Positions 1 to 9,973 of a stretch of 33,974 nt of DNA are shown piece by piece. The position numbers and the translations under genes are program-made. This stretch comes from Methanomassiliicoccaceae archaeon. GTDB taxonomy: Archaea > Thermoplasmatota > Thermoplasmata > Methanomassiliicoccales > Methanomethylophilaceae. Every line of letters starts with the position of its first letter. The stretch's first letter is position 1. The stretch spans positions 1-33,974 of the forward strand of contig PWJQ01000052.1 in NCBI GenBank assembly GCA_003560875.1. The letters run 5' to 3'. Below the pieces are notes generated by a model. It ran no database searches. It worked only from the letters and a program-made list of their open reading frames with translations, and was not told the DNA's origin.

Positions 1-275
1 CTCAATAGCACGGAGTCGAGTTCCAATGCCAGGGCGAGAAGTTCGGTATCAGTGTCCGAAAGCCTCCCGGAGTCGCCGCTCCGTTCCGCCGCCTTCCTGA
101 CCTTCTCCATGGGCTCCGTCCCTGGGCTCGATGTCCTCAGTATACCCTCCCAATAAGCTATCCGCGGGTCCTTGTGACGTGCCAGTTCGACCCAGACGCC
201 GGGAACGGTGACGCAGTCCTCATCTGGAAGGTCCTGCATCTCGAAAAGCGCTGAGCTGTCAAGGACGACCGTCAT
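1..275 (-). CDS. PIN-domain protein, Nob1-like endoribonuclease (3' part cut by window edge)
   Basis: Minus-strand translation from ATG at 275: MTVVLDSSALFEMQDLPDD...VTVPGVWVELARHKDP...GRLSDTDTELLALALELDSVLL; VLDSSAL and LSDTDxxLLALALEL are typical of archaeal Nob1 PIN domains. Confidence 0.75.
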   Translation of the reverse strand, partial: MTVVLDSSALFEMQDLPDEDCVTVPGVWVELARHKDPRIAYWEGILRTSSPGTEPMEKVRKAAERSGDSGRLSDTDTELLALALELDSVLL

Positions 276-346
276 ACAATCCCATCGCACCCTGGTTTAT
301 TAGTCTTTATGAATCTATTATATACCATTAACAAAATCCGACGGCA

Positions 347-613
347 ATGCTTAGAAAAATCGCCGTAGATGATGACGTAAAGGATTACGTCGTGGCTTCG
401 GGAAGGGACTACCGCGTCTGCACATCCTGTTACGGGCCGGCATTGGTCCCGCTGGAAATGAAAGGGGCGAAGGACTCGGACATCAGCATGAAGCTCGGTG
501 ACCAGACATTATACGTTTCACGTGTCCAGGCGATGTACATCAGCCGCGTATCCATGGACATGCTCTACGAACCGGAATACCTGAACGCCTGTCCCGCGGT
601 CAAAGGTCACTGA
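347..613 (+). CDS. conserved hypothetical protein, 88 aa
   Basis: Intact ORF between divergent and convergent neighbours, with AT-rich promoter-like DNA upstream (~305-345); family not recognised. Confidence 0.55.
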   Translation: MLRKIAVDDDVKDYVVASGRDYRVCTSCYGPALVPLEMKGAKDSDISMKLGDQTLYVSRVQAMYISRVSMDMLYEPEYLNACPAVKGH

Positions 614-1229
614 TACACACCGAGTCAAAGGTCCTCTGGACCAGATCATCGATGCTCAGGCGGGCCTCCATGGCCATCATCTTCTCAGGAGCGGCCATGG
701 TCGCCGGTTTCGATGGCACGGCAAGACAGGACTGCTCCGGGCCTATCGATGTCTCATAAGTGCCTATCTCCTTGGCTATCGCCTCGATCTCCAGTTTGTC
801 CATGCCTATCAAAGGCCTCAATATGGGCATCCTGCATCCATAGGATGAGGCTTTGATGTTGTGCAGGGTCTGTGATGCCACCTGGCCCATGGAGTCTCCC
901 ATGATTATGCCCTCGGCACCAAGCGATTCTGCCAGCTTCTCTGCGGTTGCCAACATGATCCTTTTGCAGAGTACGCATTGGTAACTGCGGTCGCATAACC
1001 GGGAGATGTCGGATTGATTCTCCCCGTGGGGGGCCACATAGAGCGGCATCCCCTGCCCGCTGACATCACGGAGCCGGGTTGCGATCGTGTTGACCTTTTC
1101 GAGACTCCTATCGTCGCAGTAAGGTCTGTTGTCCATGTGCAGGAGGAGGACCTCCGCACCCCTGCTAGAAATGAGATGGGCCGCTACCGGGGAATCTATG
1201 CCTCCGGACAGGAGGGCCAACAGTCTCAT
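600..1229 (-). CDS. ThiI-like PP-loop sulfurtransferase / tRNA 4-thiouridine synthetase catalytic domain (stand-alone)
   Basis: LLALLSGGIDSPVAAHL PP-loop, CVLCKRIM, EGIIMGDSMGQVASQTLHNI, PILRPLIGMDKLEIEAIAKEIGTYETS are ThiI hallmarks; no THUMP domain present. Confidence 0.85.
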   Translation of the reverse strand: MRLLALLSGGIDSPVAAHLISSRGAEVLLLHMDNRPYCDDRSLEKVNTIATRLRDVSGQGMPLYVAPHGENQSDISRLCDRSYQCVLCKRIMLATAEKLAESLGAEGIIMGDSMGQVASQTLHNIKASSYGCRMPILRPLIGMDKLEIEAIAKEIGTYETSIGPEQSCLAVPSKPATMAAPEKMMAMEARLSIDDLVQRTFDSVCISDL

Positions 1230-1235
1230 GATGCC

Positions 1236-1409
1236 TCAGTTGTTGAATCTGCTGATGTCAAGACCGCCGATTCCTGACCCGCCGAACTCCTCCTCATCGT
1301 CATCCATGTCGACGACCATGGTGAGAAGCATGCTGACCATCTCCTTCATCTGGGCCATCTCAGCCTTGAGATCGTTCAGTTGCTTTGTGAGTTCCTCGTT
1401 CGAAGTCAT
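1236..1409 (-). CDS. small hypothetical acidic coiled-coil protein, 57 aa
   Basis: Manual translation MTSNEELTKQLNDLKAEMAQMKEMVSMLLTMVVDMDDDEEEFGGSGIGGLDISRFNN; sits between csl4 and thiI-like genes on the same strand; absent from the supplied ORF list because it is short. Confidence 0.6.
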   Translation of the reverse strand: MTSNEELTKQLNDLKAEMAQMKEMVSMLLTMVVDMDDDEEEFGGSGIGGLDISRFNN

Positions 1410-1425
1410 ACACTATTCCATTTCC

Positions 1426-1995
1426 TCAGACGACCACTTGGCCGTAATCGTCGGCTATCTTGCGGCTGTAGTATCTGTCACAACTCTGACAGTACAGGCC
1501 CCTCTCCTTGCGGACGAGGGTCTCCCGGCAACGGGCGCAACGGGCTATTATGACTCCCAGATGAGGGTCCATCGTCACGACCTGCAAGGAAGGCTTGGCC
1601 TGGGTCACCCTTCCGCGGATGATGTCGTTCTTGCGGAACTCCTTACTCACGTCCTCAGTGTAACCAGGGGATATCTTGGACACGTGTATGGTGCCGTATG
1701 TCTCCCCTCCCACTCCTCTTTTCACGCCTTCCTTGGCAACCACATCACAAGTGGCCATCGTCGGCTTGGTGTCCGCTATGACTGCGAACACTATATCTCC
1801 GGGTCTAAGTACGTTAGGGGGGTTGGGTGACCTGACCTTGGCGGTCATCTCATTAAGGTCCAACTCCAAATCTCCGAATTGGGATGCGTATATCACACCG
1901 TCCTCGTTGTACGTGCCGTCGGAGGCGAGGTACTCCTCTTCCACTGCGACCTCGTCCCCGGGAAGCACTTTCCTTGTATCTGCCATAAAAATCAC
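1426..1995 (-). CDS. csl4: archaeal exosome subunit Csl4 (S1 domain and zinc ribbon)
   Basis: [30 protein letters not shown]-terminal motif, S1-like middle, C-terminal CARC...CQSC zinc ribbon. Confidence 0.88.
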   Translation of the reverse strand: MIFMADTRKVLPGDEVAVEEEYLASDGTYNEDGVIYASQFGDLELDLNEMTAKVRSPNPPNVLRPGDIVFAVIADTKPTMATCDVVAKEGVKRGVGGETYGTIHVSKISPGYTEDVSKEFRKNDIIRGRVTQAKPSLQVVTMDPHLGVIIARCARCRETLVRKERGLYCQSCDRYYSRKIADDYGQVVV

Positions 1996-2597
1996 CTGAT
2001 AGCTATCATTACTATTTCGACGGACCTCTTGGACCGACTATGGAATGAAAACAAGTGAGGGATATCGTATTTATATGCTTTGTGGAACCACAGTTCACGA
2101 CCATTACTGGCCACATGCCTTTTCAGGAAGGGCAGGGTATTCGACATATGCAGCGAGTACACACTCCCAGACGATTCCATGGCCTTGTCCAGGAACGCAC
2201 GGTCAGCGTTGCGGTTCTGACAGCCGAAGGGAGGGTTCATGATCACGGTGTCGACCTTGAAATCAACATCCTCGACATCCATGGTGTGCAGTTCAACCTC
2301 CGCATCCATCAGGTCACAGGCCTCCTTTGCCTGTTCCACCGCCTTCTCGGAAGCATCGATGCCGATGACTCTCTCCGCTCCCAACAACCATGCGCCGATA
2401 CTCAATATCCCGCTGCCGCATCCGAGGTCGAGTACGGTCCTACCGTTTATGGCCCCATGGCCGAGGGCGTTGTACAGCATATCAGCGGCGATTGGAGCCG
2501 GGGTGGAGTACTGCTCGAGCTGGACCGAGGGCTCTATGAAGGACGGGACCTTCTGTAACAACATCTCCAGTTCCCTCAGCCTCATTTCCTCAGTCAC
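1992..2597 (-). CDS. METTL5-like SAM-dependent RNA methyltransferase
   Basis: [35 protein letters not shown] catalytic motif; next to csl4. Confidence 0.82.
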   Translation of the reverse strand: MTEEMRLRELEMLLQKVPSFIEPSVQLEQYSTPAPIAADMLYNALGHGAINGRTVLDLGCGSGILSIGAWLLGAERVIGIDASEKAVEQAKEACDLMDAEVELHTMDVEDVDFKVDTVIMNPPFGCQNRNADRAFLDKAMESSGSVYSLHMSNTLPFLKRHVASNGRELWFHKAYKYDIPHLFSFHSRSKRSVEIVMIAIR

Positions 2598-2840
2598 CCT
2601 GAAATACTATACATGAGGATATATTCAATCGTTTTCGACATTTTGTTATGACAAGGGACGGATTCTTCCTATGAATATCTAATAAAGTGCGATATTTCCT
2701 AATAATAATGTTAATTTGTCTAATATACAAGAAAAGATTAGATGTTTGAACACAAAATTGAAATACTGACATCAGATTAGAGATTTCGAACCGAGTGATA
2801 CGTGAACACGTAAGCATTCGATCATCAAGGATGGATCGAT

Positions 2841-4070
2841 ATGGATCGCGACTACATGCAAACGGCCACGCTTTCTTTCCCGGAGGCGTCAAGCGTCTTC
2901 GCCGAGCAGAGCTACGTCGTTGAGATACCTGATTGTCATAAGCCACGCATGGGCAGTTGCGGGATAGCAGGCTGCATAAACATAGATGGCTCAATGATTT
3001 CCGGCTCTAAGATAGAGAAGATGATAACCACCATGTCGGAGAGGGAGAACGGCCTAGGCTCCGGTTTCGTGGCCTACGGACTCTTCCCGGATTTCGCGGA
3101 GGAGTACTGTATGCAGTTCCTCTTCGAGAATGAGGATTCTCAGGCCCAGACAGAGGAGCTCATGTCCAACTGGGTCTATATGATAAAGGATGAGAAGGTC
3201 CCCACCTTCCCCCAGCGGAGCATGATGCCCCCCTTCCCATTGGTCCGGCGCTATTTCGTTAGGCCCAAGAAGGGCACCGAGGTCTACATCCGTACCGGCC
3301 TCAACGAAGAGGACTACATGGTACGTCTGGTGATGTCGATAAACGAGACCGTCCCCGGTTCATACTGCGTCTCCAGCGGTAAGGACATGGCGGTGTTCAA
3401 GGGCTCTGGATATGCCCGCGAGATAGCAAAGTTCTATGACATCTCACGCTACAAGGGCAGCATGTGGTTGTCCCACTCCCGTTTCCCCACCAACTCTCCG
3501 GGTTGGTGGGCGGGATCCCACCCCATCAGTATATTGGACTGGAGCATATGCCACAATGGTGAGATCACCTCCTATGGCGTGAACCGTAAGTTGGTGGAGA
3601 TGGCAGGATACAAGTGCACACTGCTCACCGACTCCGAGGTCGTCACTTACCTCTGGGACCTGATGGTGCGGAGGCACCGCCTGCCCCCCACCGCCGCGGC
3701 CTTCGCGATGGCGCCATGGTATTACAAGGACATAGAGAGGCTCCCTGACAACGAGCGCCGTCTGGCCAATCAGTTGCGGATAACCTACAAGGAGGCGTTC
3801 CTGAACGGTCCGTTCAGCATCCTGGTCGGACGCAGCGATCCCGTGGTTACCATGATGGCCTTGGCGGACCGGAAGAAGCTGAGGCCCTTGGTGATGGGTG
3901 TATCCGGTGATGGCAACTCGGTATACGCTGCCAGTGAGGAGTGCGCCATCAAGTCGGTCCAAGGGGATGCCGAGATGTGGGCCACCAGGGCCGGCAACCC
4001 CGCCATCGTCAAGGTGGGGGAGGGCATAGTACGCCGGGGCACAGAGGCACCTTTCCTGGGGGCGATCTGA
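2841..4070 (+). CDS. glutamate synthase, class II glutamine amidotransferase domain protein (GltB1-like)
   Basis: CGIAGCINIDG, SHSRFPTNSPGWWAGSHPISILDWSICHNGEITSYGVNRKLVEM; first gene of a gltB1-B2-B3 set. Confidence 0.85.
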   Translation: MDRDYMQTATLSFPEASSVFAEQSYVVEIPDCHKPRMGSCGIAGCINIDGSMISGSKIEKMITTMSERENGLGSGFVAYGLFPDFAEEYCMQFLFENEDSQAQTEELMSNWVYMIKDEKVPTFPQRSMMPPFPLVRRYFVRPKKGTEVYIRTGLNEEDYMVRLVMSINETVPGSYCVSSGKDMAVFKGSGYAREIAKFYDISRYKGSMWLSHSRFPTNSPGWWAGSHPISILDWSICHNGEITSYGVNRKLVEMAGYKCTLLTDSEVVTYLWDLMVRRHRLPPTAAAFAMAPWYYKDIERLPDNERRLANQLRITYKEAFLNGPFSILVGRSDPVVTMMALADRKKLRPLVMGVSGDGNSVYAASEECAIKSVQGDAEMWATRAGNPAIVKVGEGIVRRGTEAPFLGAI

Positions 4071-5584
4071 TGAAGCCCATAGTCACAATTCCCGAGAAGT
4101 ACCGTCCCGCCATCGACCGTGAGGCCTGCATACGCTGTAAGAAGTGCATAAAGGCCTGTAGCTACGGAGCATTGGATTTCAAGGACGACAAGGTCAAGGT
4201 GGGCAAGGGCTGCGTGGCCTGCATACGTTGCGTCTACGAATGCCCCACTGACGCCATCACCGTCATCGAGCTGCCCAAGCAGTTCGCACCCCACGCGGTG
4301 TTCAGCCCCGAGATCCGCCGAAGTCTTATATCCCAAGCCAACTCCGGCGGGGTACTGCTCTCATCCTGCGGCGCCAACGCGGAATATATGGACATATTCA
4401 ACGACATACTGTTGGACGCAGCACAGGTAACCAATCCTTCCATAGACCCTCTGCGCGAGCCTGTGGAGACCAAGACCTACCTGGGACGCCGTCCCGGGAA
4501 GGTGGTCGTGGACGATAACGGTAAGATAGACCTTGATGCCAGTGAGACGCCCATAGTGGTGATGGACATGCCCATCATGATCGGTCACATATCCCTGGGT
4601 TCCATCAGCTACAACGCCCAGGCGGCCCTGTTCCGTGCGGCCACCGAGTTGAACATATTGGCCGGAACCGGTGAGGGAGGATTGCACAACGATTTCTATC
4701 CGATGGCCAAGAACCTTTGCGCCGAGGTCGCCAGCGGGCGTTTCGGTGTCACCAGTCAATACCTCAAGGAGGTAAGCTGTGTGGACATCAAGATCGGCCA
4801 GGGCGCCAAGCCCGGACATGGAGGTCACCTGCCCGGGGAGAAGGTGCAGAAGCTGATATCCGAGACCCGTATGATACCGTTGGGCACCGATGCCCTCTCC
4901 CCCTACCCTCATCACGACATCTACAGCATCGAGGACCTACAACAGCTCATATCGGTGCTGAAGGAGTCGACCGAGTACGAGGTGCCGGTGGGCGTGAAGA
5001 TCGCCGCGGTCCATAATGTCGGTGCCATAGCATCAGGCATAGTCCGTGCCGGTGCCGATTTCCTTACCATCGATGGGCTACGGGGAGGTACTGGTTCAGC
5101 CCCGAGGGTCATCAGGGACCATGCCGGCATGCCAATAGAGATAGCGGTCTCCGCTGTGGACCAGCGTTTGGAGCAGGAAGGCCTCCGTGACAAGGTCACC
5201 CTCTGCGCCTCAGGGAGCATAAGGACTGCCGCCGACATGATCAAGTGCATCGCCCTCGGGGCCGATGTGGTCGGCGTGTGCACATCGGCGATGATCGCCA
5301 TGGGCTGCACGGTGTGCCAACAGTGTCACCGCGGTGCCTGTTCATGGGGGATAGCAACGCAGAAGCCGGAGCTGACCTCGCGTTTGGACATAGAGATCGC
5401 CACCCAGCGCATCGTCAACATGTTCCACGCCTGGAACGAGGAGCTCAAGGAGATCCTGGGGGCGATGGGCATAGACTCAGTGGAGAGTCTGGTCGGCAAC
5501 CGTGACCGTCTGCGTTACATCGGACCCAACCCCCGCATAGCCGAGATATTGGATGTGAAGCACTCCGGGGAGGGGTGGGGATGA
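4070..5584 (+). CDS. glutamate synthase central/FMN domain with N-terminal 2x[4Fe-4S] ferredoxin region (GltB2-like)
   Basis: True start is ATG at 4070, overlapping the upstream TGA; CIRCKKCIKACSYG...CVACIRCVYECP ferredoxin motifs, GQGAKPGHGGHLPGEKV, DGLRGGTGSAPRVIRDHAG. Confidence 0.9.
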   Translation: MKPIVTIPEKYRPAIDREACIRCKKCIKACSYGALDFKDDKVKVGKGCVACIRCVYECPTDAITVIELPKQFAPHAVFSPEIRRSLISQANSGGVLLSSCGANAEYMDIFNDILLDAAQVTNPSIDPLREPVETKTYLGRRPGKVVVDDNGKIDLDASETPIVVMDMPIMIGHISLGSISYNAQAALFRAATELNILAGTGEGGLHNDFYPMAKNLCAEVASGRFGVTSQYLKEVSCVDIKIGQGAKPGHGGHLPGEKVQKLISETRMIPLGTDALSPYPHHDIYSIEDLQQLISVLKESTEYEVPVGVKIAAVHNVGAIASGIVRAGADFLTIDGLRGGTGSAPRVIRDHAGMPIEIAVSAVDQRLEQEGLRDKVTLCASGSIRTAADMIKCIALGADVVGVCTSAMIAMGCTVCQQCHRGACSWGIATQKPELTSRLDIEIATQRIVNMFHAWNEELKEILGAMGIDSVESLVGNRDRLRYIGPNPRIAEILDVKHSGEGWG

Positions 5585-6357
5585 ACAAGGAGGTTGAGAA
5601 CATGATGATAGACGCTGGACACCGGAACGACCTGGGACACCCCCTTGACTACCGCGAGCTGAACCGTCAGATACGGGAGGCGATATGTGAGGGCAAGGAG
5701 AGGCTGATCCTCATGAACGTCATGGGTCAGAGGTACATAGCCTCCGCAACATCCAATCCCAACATGAGGATCGAGATACACGGTACGCCCGGTAACGACC
5801 TCGGTGCTTTTCTTAACGGAGGCACCATCGAGGTCTTCGGCAATGCCCAGGATGTCACTGCCAACACCATGAATGACGGCAGGATAATCGTCCATGGCAA
5901 CTCCGGTGACATCACCGGCCTCGCCGCTCGGGGAGGCACCCTCCTGGTCAAGGGCAACTCCGGATACCGTGTCGGTATCCACATCAAGGAGTTCGAGGGC
6001 GTGGGTCCCAATCTGGTGATTGGCGGCTTCGTCAACGATTACCTCGGCGAGTACATGGCCGGAGGGACGATCCTCATCCTCGGGCAGGGCGTGGAAGGTT
6101 CACCGGTGGGGCTCCACGTGGGAGCGGGCATGCACGGCGGTAGGATATACGTCCGCGGTCCCGTCGGGAAGCACCAGCTCGGCCCAGCGGCGTGTCTGGC
6201 CGAAATGACGGATAAGGACCTCAAGAAGGTCGACTCCTTGATCGATCAGTATGAGAAGGCCTTCGGTGGGGATGTCGACCGTTCAATCGAATACAGCAAG
6301 GTCATCCCCCTGGACAGCCGGCCCTTCCGTGGCCACTATGATAGTACCACGATCTGA
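5575..6357 (+). CDS. glutamate synthase GXGXG-domain protein (GltB3-like)
   Basis: Repeated GN-rich beta-helix pattern (GTPGNDLGAFLNGGTIEVFGNAQD...GTLLVKGNSGYRVGI); overlaps end of gltB2-like gene. Confidence 0.87.
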   Translation: MGMNKEVENMMIDAGHRNDLGHPLDYRELNRQIREAICEGKERLILMNVMGQRYIASATSNPNMRIEIHGTPGNDLGAFLNGGTIEVFGNAQDVTANTMNDGRIIVHGNSGDITGLAARGGTLLVKGNSGYRVGIHIKEFEGVGPNLVIGGFVNDYLGEYMAGGTILILGQGVEGSPVGLHVGAGMHGGRIYVRGPVGKHQLGPAACLAEMTDKDLKKVDSLIDQYEKAFGGDVDRSIEYSKVIPLDSRPFRGHYDSTTI

Positions 6358-6442
6358 GGAAACATCTTCCACTTCTCTGAAACCATTTATAACTCCATTA
6401 TAAGGAATAAGGAAAAAATTGGTAAGGTGGGGAAGGACCCCT

Positions 6443-8047
6443 TCAGAGCAGACTTTCCATCACCCTTGCGGCGCGCTGGTCGATGGTCTCGATACCGCTG
6501 ACCTTGGCCGCATACTCGGTGAGGGCGTTGATGTCCGACCGCTCTATGCAGTCCAGACGGAACTTGCGTGCACCGGCCATCAGCTGCTTCAGCCCTTCGA
6601 CGAGCCTTTCGCTGAAGTAGGTGTACAGACCGACCGCGCCCCATGGGATATCCTCTCCGACGATCTGTTCCGGGAACTTGGCCTGCAGATGCTCCTGGGC
6701 GATGAAGAACTGCTTGGGGTTGTCGCCGTAGAGGGCCTGGAAGTTGGTGGGGAGCTTGCCCTGTTCTGCCAACTCAATGAAGAAATCGCTCTTCATGACT
6801 GCTAGCAGAGGACTCCTGGCCATCGCTATGGACTTGACCAACGGTCCGTCTCCGAGGTCGCTCCATGCCATCGCTTTGTACATCTGGGTCTCGTTCAGGA
6901 AACCTCCGGCAAAGGAAAGGTCAGGTATGTGGCGTCCCTTCTTCTTGAGGATCTCGGCGCACTTCATGACCTCGGCGATGAGGTGTATGGTAGGGGTGCC
7001 CATCTCGTTCATCATGGGCACAGGGCTCATGCCGGTGCCTCCACCGGCACCGTCGAAGGTCAGAAGGTCTATCTTTGCCTCCGATGCCGCGGCCATGGTG
7101 AAGGCCACGACCTCAGGTCGGTAGGCTCCGGTCTTCAGGAACATGTTCTTGGCCCCCATCGAACGGAACTGGTCGACCTCTTCGTTGAATCCTTCCATGT
7201 TGGGGAACCCGACACGGCTGTGCCTCTCGAAGCTGCGGAACAGGCCGTCGTTGAAAGCCTGACGGACGTTGGGGTCCTCCGGGTCCGGCAGGACAAGGTA
7301 TCCGCGGGACTTGAGTTCAAGGGCTCTCTCAAGGCTGTGGACTCTCACTTCGCCACCGATCGCCTTGGCGCCTTGGCCCCACTTCCTCTCCAAAGCATCC
7401 ACCTCCAGTTTGGACATGGCGTACTCCTCCACGTTTCCACGGCCATCCTCTATGTTGGTCTGCAGGACCACATGACCATGTTCCCCGTCCCAGAGGTCGG
7501 TGAAGGACTTTACGCGGAATTCGAGGTCTGGTGAGTGCTGCACGTTGCCATTGGAATAAACGGCATCGGAGTCCATCCCACAGACGTTCTCACCGATTAT
7601 ATGGATCACACCGCTGAGGGCGGCTCCTTTGGCCATGCCTTCCCAGTGTCTCTTGGCGACCGCTGTGGAACCCATACCAGCGATGTGGAGGGGAACATTC
7701 ATCTTTATCGGTCTCTTCGACCGGGAACCGACGACCGTGGACACATCAGCGTTCTCGAAGAAGGCCAGGTCGGGGTCGGCCTCTATGCCTTTCGTATCCA
7801 TCAATTCGGCCATCAATTGGAAGTGTGACCAGTCCAGGAAGTAGTCCTTGTTGGATCCCGCCGTGCTCCTGCCGAAGTGCTCTGGGCTGGGGTATAGGAC
7901 CTCCCTGCCGCGGAAGGCTGATTTGCCCACCTCGCAAAGTACGTTGCATCTCTCTAGACAAAGCGGACACATGCCGTTGATGGGGGCTATGTCCTTGACC
8001 CTGGTATTGGTACCGGTGGTCGATCTGGAGTTTACTATACAATACAT
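6443..8047 (-). CDS. FMN-binding glutamate synthase family protein with N-terminal Cys-rich motif
   Basis: LTFDGAGGGTGMSPVPMMNEMG, GQGAKAIGGEVR; N-terminal CPLCLERCNVLCEVGKSAF. ATG at 8047 preceded by GGGTGG; the supplied ORF starts at 8056. Confidence 0.82.
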   Translation of the reverse strand: MYCIVNSRSTTGTNTRVKDIAPINGMCPLCLERCNVLCEVGKSAFRGREVLYPSPEHFGRSTAGSNKDYFLDWSHFQLMAELMDTKGIEADPDLAFFENADVSTVVGSRSKRPIKMNVPLHIAGMGSTAVAKRHWEGMAKGAALSGVIHIIGENVCGMDSDAVYSNGNVQHSPDLEFRVKSFTDLWDGEHGHVVLQTNIEDGRGNVEEYAMSKLEVDALERKWGQGAKAIGGEVRVHSLERALELKSRGYLVLPDPEDPNVRQAFNDGLFRSFERHSRVGFPNMEGFNEEVDQFRSMGAKNMFLKTGAYRPEVVAFTMAAASEAKIDLLTFDGAGGGTGMSPVPMMNEMGTPTIHLIAEVMKCAEILKKKGRHIPDLSFAGGFLNETQMYKAMAWSDLGDGPLVKSIAMARSPLLAVMKSDFFIELAEQGKLPTNFQALYGDNPKQFFIAQEHLQAKFPEQIVGEDIPWGAVGLYTYFSERLVEGLKQLMAGARKFRLDCIERSDINALTEYAAKVSGIETIDQRAARVMESLL

Positions 8048-8191
8048 ATATGCCACCCGTTTTTTCTAAGGTTGAATGTCAGAATTATATATTAAGCATA
8101 AGGGCTCTTTAGACGGTCAGTTGATAAGGCGTCTTGACATTTGTGCAAAGAAACACTGTTTCAATGAACAAAAGGGTTAGTGAAAGAGGTT

Positions 8192-9280
8192 TCACTCGAA
8201 AAGGTAATGGGACGGTGACTCCGGGCGGGGGGAGAAGCAGGACTCGGTCTCCAGTTCCGTCTGCAGAGAGTGTTTGGCGGTGATGTCGGCGACGATTTTC
8301 CGCATCACAGTCTCCAGCCGATTAGGGGGCGATTCGACTCTGGCGTTCAACACCATCCTGCCCGTTCCCTTGAAGTAACGTGAACCATGGATCTCATCGA
8401 CCTGCATCGATTCCTGTACCAGGGACATCTTGGCAGCGGCCTCGTCCGAGCTCAGGACCACTTTGACATGGGCGATGGAGCGAGGGTCGTACTCCTTGGC
8501 CACCGCCTTCATGGTCTCACTTATGAGTCCGTACATGTCCACCCTCTCATCGCTGCTGACCTTGTATGTGCTGGAGTACCAGCCCAGTTTGGCCTTCTCA
8601 AAAGCGAAGTTCCTGTTCTCATCGCCCACGGGCATCTTCTCGCTGTGACGCTCGGAGAGTAGCAAGGACAGGATATCATCGAAGTTGCGCAGGTCGACGG
8701 ATGAGGTGGCGATGACCTCTGCATCGGGGACGGTCCGGTCGAGCTCATCCATTATCGCCGTCATCTGACCGTCGGTGACCTTGTCGGCCTTGGAGAGGAT
8801 GACGACCTCGGCCTCACGGAGCTGATGGGAGGGTATCAATCCCTCCTTCTCCCCTCCGTCGAGGTGGGAGAGCGCCCTGAGACAATCGACAACCACGCAG
8901 AGCGGTGCCACGTTGAACTCGTCGGGATAGAGGCTCTTCAACGGGGCGACCACCGAGGCCAGTATGTTGGTGGAGGTGCCTATGGGCTCCGCGATGATGA
9001 TGTCGGGTCTGCCCATGGACACCAATGAACGTGCATTGTGCACGAATTCATCGAAATTGGCGCAGAAACAACCTCCCAGGACCTCTTGGACGTCGAAACC
9101 GGAATCCTTGGTGTATTCGGTATCGACGAGCACGTCGCCCTGGTCATTGGTTATGATGGCCACGGATTTGTCGTGCCTCTCCCTCATGGCTTTGGCGAGA
9201 TTGACTGCCAATGTTGTCTTGCCTGCTCCCAGGAAACCACCCAGGATGAGAAATCTAGTAGGCTCTCCGTCGGCGCTCAT
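8192..9280 (-). CDS. CobW/G3E-family P-loop GTPase
   Basis: ILGGFLGAGKTTLAVNLAK Walker A, GGCFC metal-binding motif, AEPIGTSTN, LSKADK (degenerate NKxD). Confidence 0.85.
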   Translation of the reverse strand: MSADGEPTRFLILGGFLGAGKTTLAVNLAKAMRERHDKSVAIITNDQGDVLVDTEYTKDSGFDVQEVLGGCFCANFDEFVHNARSLVSMGRPDIIIAEPIGTSTNILASVVAPLKSLYPDEFNVAPLCVVVDCLRALSHLDGGEKEGLIPSHQLREAEVVILSKADKVTDGQMTAIMDELDRTVPDAEVIATSSVDLRNFDDILSLLLSERHSEKMPVGDENRNFAFEKAKLGWYSSTYKVSSDERVDMYGLISETMKAVAKEYDPRSIAHVKVVLSSDEAAAKMSLVQESMQVDEIHGSRYFKGTGRMVLNARVESPPNRLETVMRKIVADITAKHSLQTELETESCFSPRPESPSHYLFE

Positions 9281-9305
9281 GTCGGGGGGATTGCTGACCT
9301 CGGTA

Positions 9306-9938
9306 TTATTGCTTTCCCGTGACGTCCAGGGTTAATATGTTGCGGCGGCGGAGGAAGTGGCAGGTCTCACAGGGGATGGTGATCTCACAAACCTCTCCGG
9401 CGGCCATGTGTCTCATGGCGAGTATTGATGCCAGGTCGAGGGGTCGGAACGGGGGACGGCGTGAGTTGCGCTCCAAGGTCTGGGCCTCGCGGTCGTCCAT
9501 TCTCATCTCGAGACCTCCCCTCTCTAACGATCGGACGCAGTTGTCAGCCTCATGATCCTGGCAGGAATCGCATCTCAATCCCACATCCGCAACGGCGCCG
9601 AACAGGCCCGCCAGGGGGTCGACCACGAAGATATTCCCTCCCGCTCCGATGGCTAGATAAACGGCGTTGCGATTGACGGGTCCGATATACTCCATCCGTG
9701 TGCCCCGGACCTTTTCCTCCTCTTTCACATCCCAGAAGCCGCGTAGATGGTTGTTGAGTTGATAGACCAGCTGTGGGTATTTGATACCTAAGGAGTCAGC
9801 GATCGTCTGTTTAGTGACCGGCTGGTGATATGCGGAACGGAACAATTCCACGAGTATTTCCTGTCTCATCACATGGTCGGAGATCGCGGTGTAGGTGGCG
9901 GGGTCCAGGAAAACGATCTCCATCCTGCAGCTGTCCAT
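9306..9938 (-). CDS. HTH-type protein with Cys motifs (putative regulator)
   Basis: Winged-HTH-like EILVELFRSAYHQPVTKQTIADSLGIKYPQLVYQLNNHLRGF; C-terminal CDSCQDHEADNC and CETCHFL. Start probably M14 or M19 of the listed ORF. Confidence 0.6.
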   Translation of the reverse strand: MDSCRMEIVFLDPATYTAISDHVMRQEILVELFRSAYHQPVTKQTIADSLGIKYPQLVYQLNNHLRGFWDVKEEEKVRGTRMEYIGPVNRNAVYLAIGAGGNIFVVDPLAGLFGAVADVGLRCDSCQDHEADNCVRSLERGGLEMRMDDREAQTLERNSRRPPFRPLDLASILAMRHMAAGEVCEITIPCETCHFLRRRNILTLDVTGKQ

Positions 9939-9973
9939 GTCTTGAAAATGAGGAAACTGTATTAATAAAGTTT

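Noticed and set aside
1129-1830. 233-aa plus-strand ORF opposite csl4/thiI
   Set aside because: Antisense shadow of clearly identified minus-strand genes; Ser-rich, no domain. The same applies to other opposite-strand ORFs such as 3444..3962, 4361..4915, 24348..24881 and 29970..30647.
2590-2994. 134-aa minus-strand ORF
   Set aside because: Overlaps the gltB1 start and AT-rich intergenic DNA; Arg/Ser/Cys-rich composition with no recognisable domain looks like a chance ORF.
3941-4069. N-terminal extension of the 547-aa GltB2 ORF
   Set aside because: Overlaps gltB1 coding sequence; low-complexity RHQGRQPRHRQGGGG translation; ATG at 4070 with ATGA-type coupling is the natural start.
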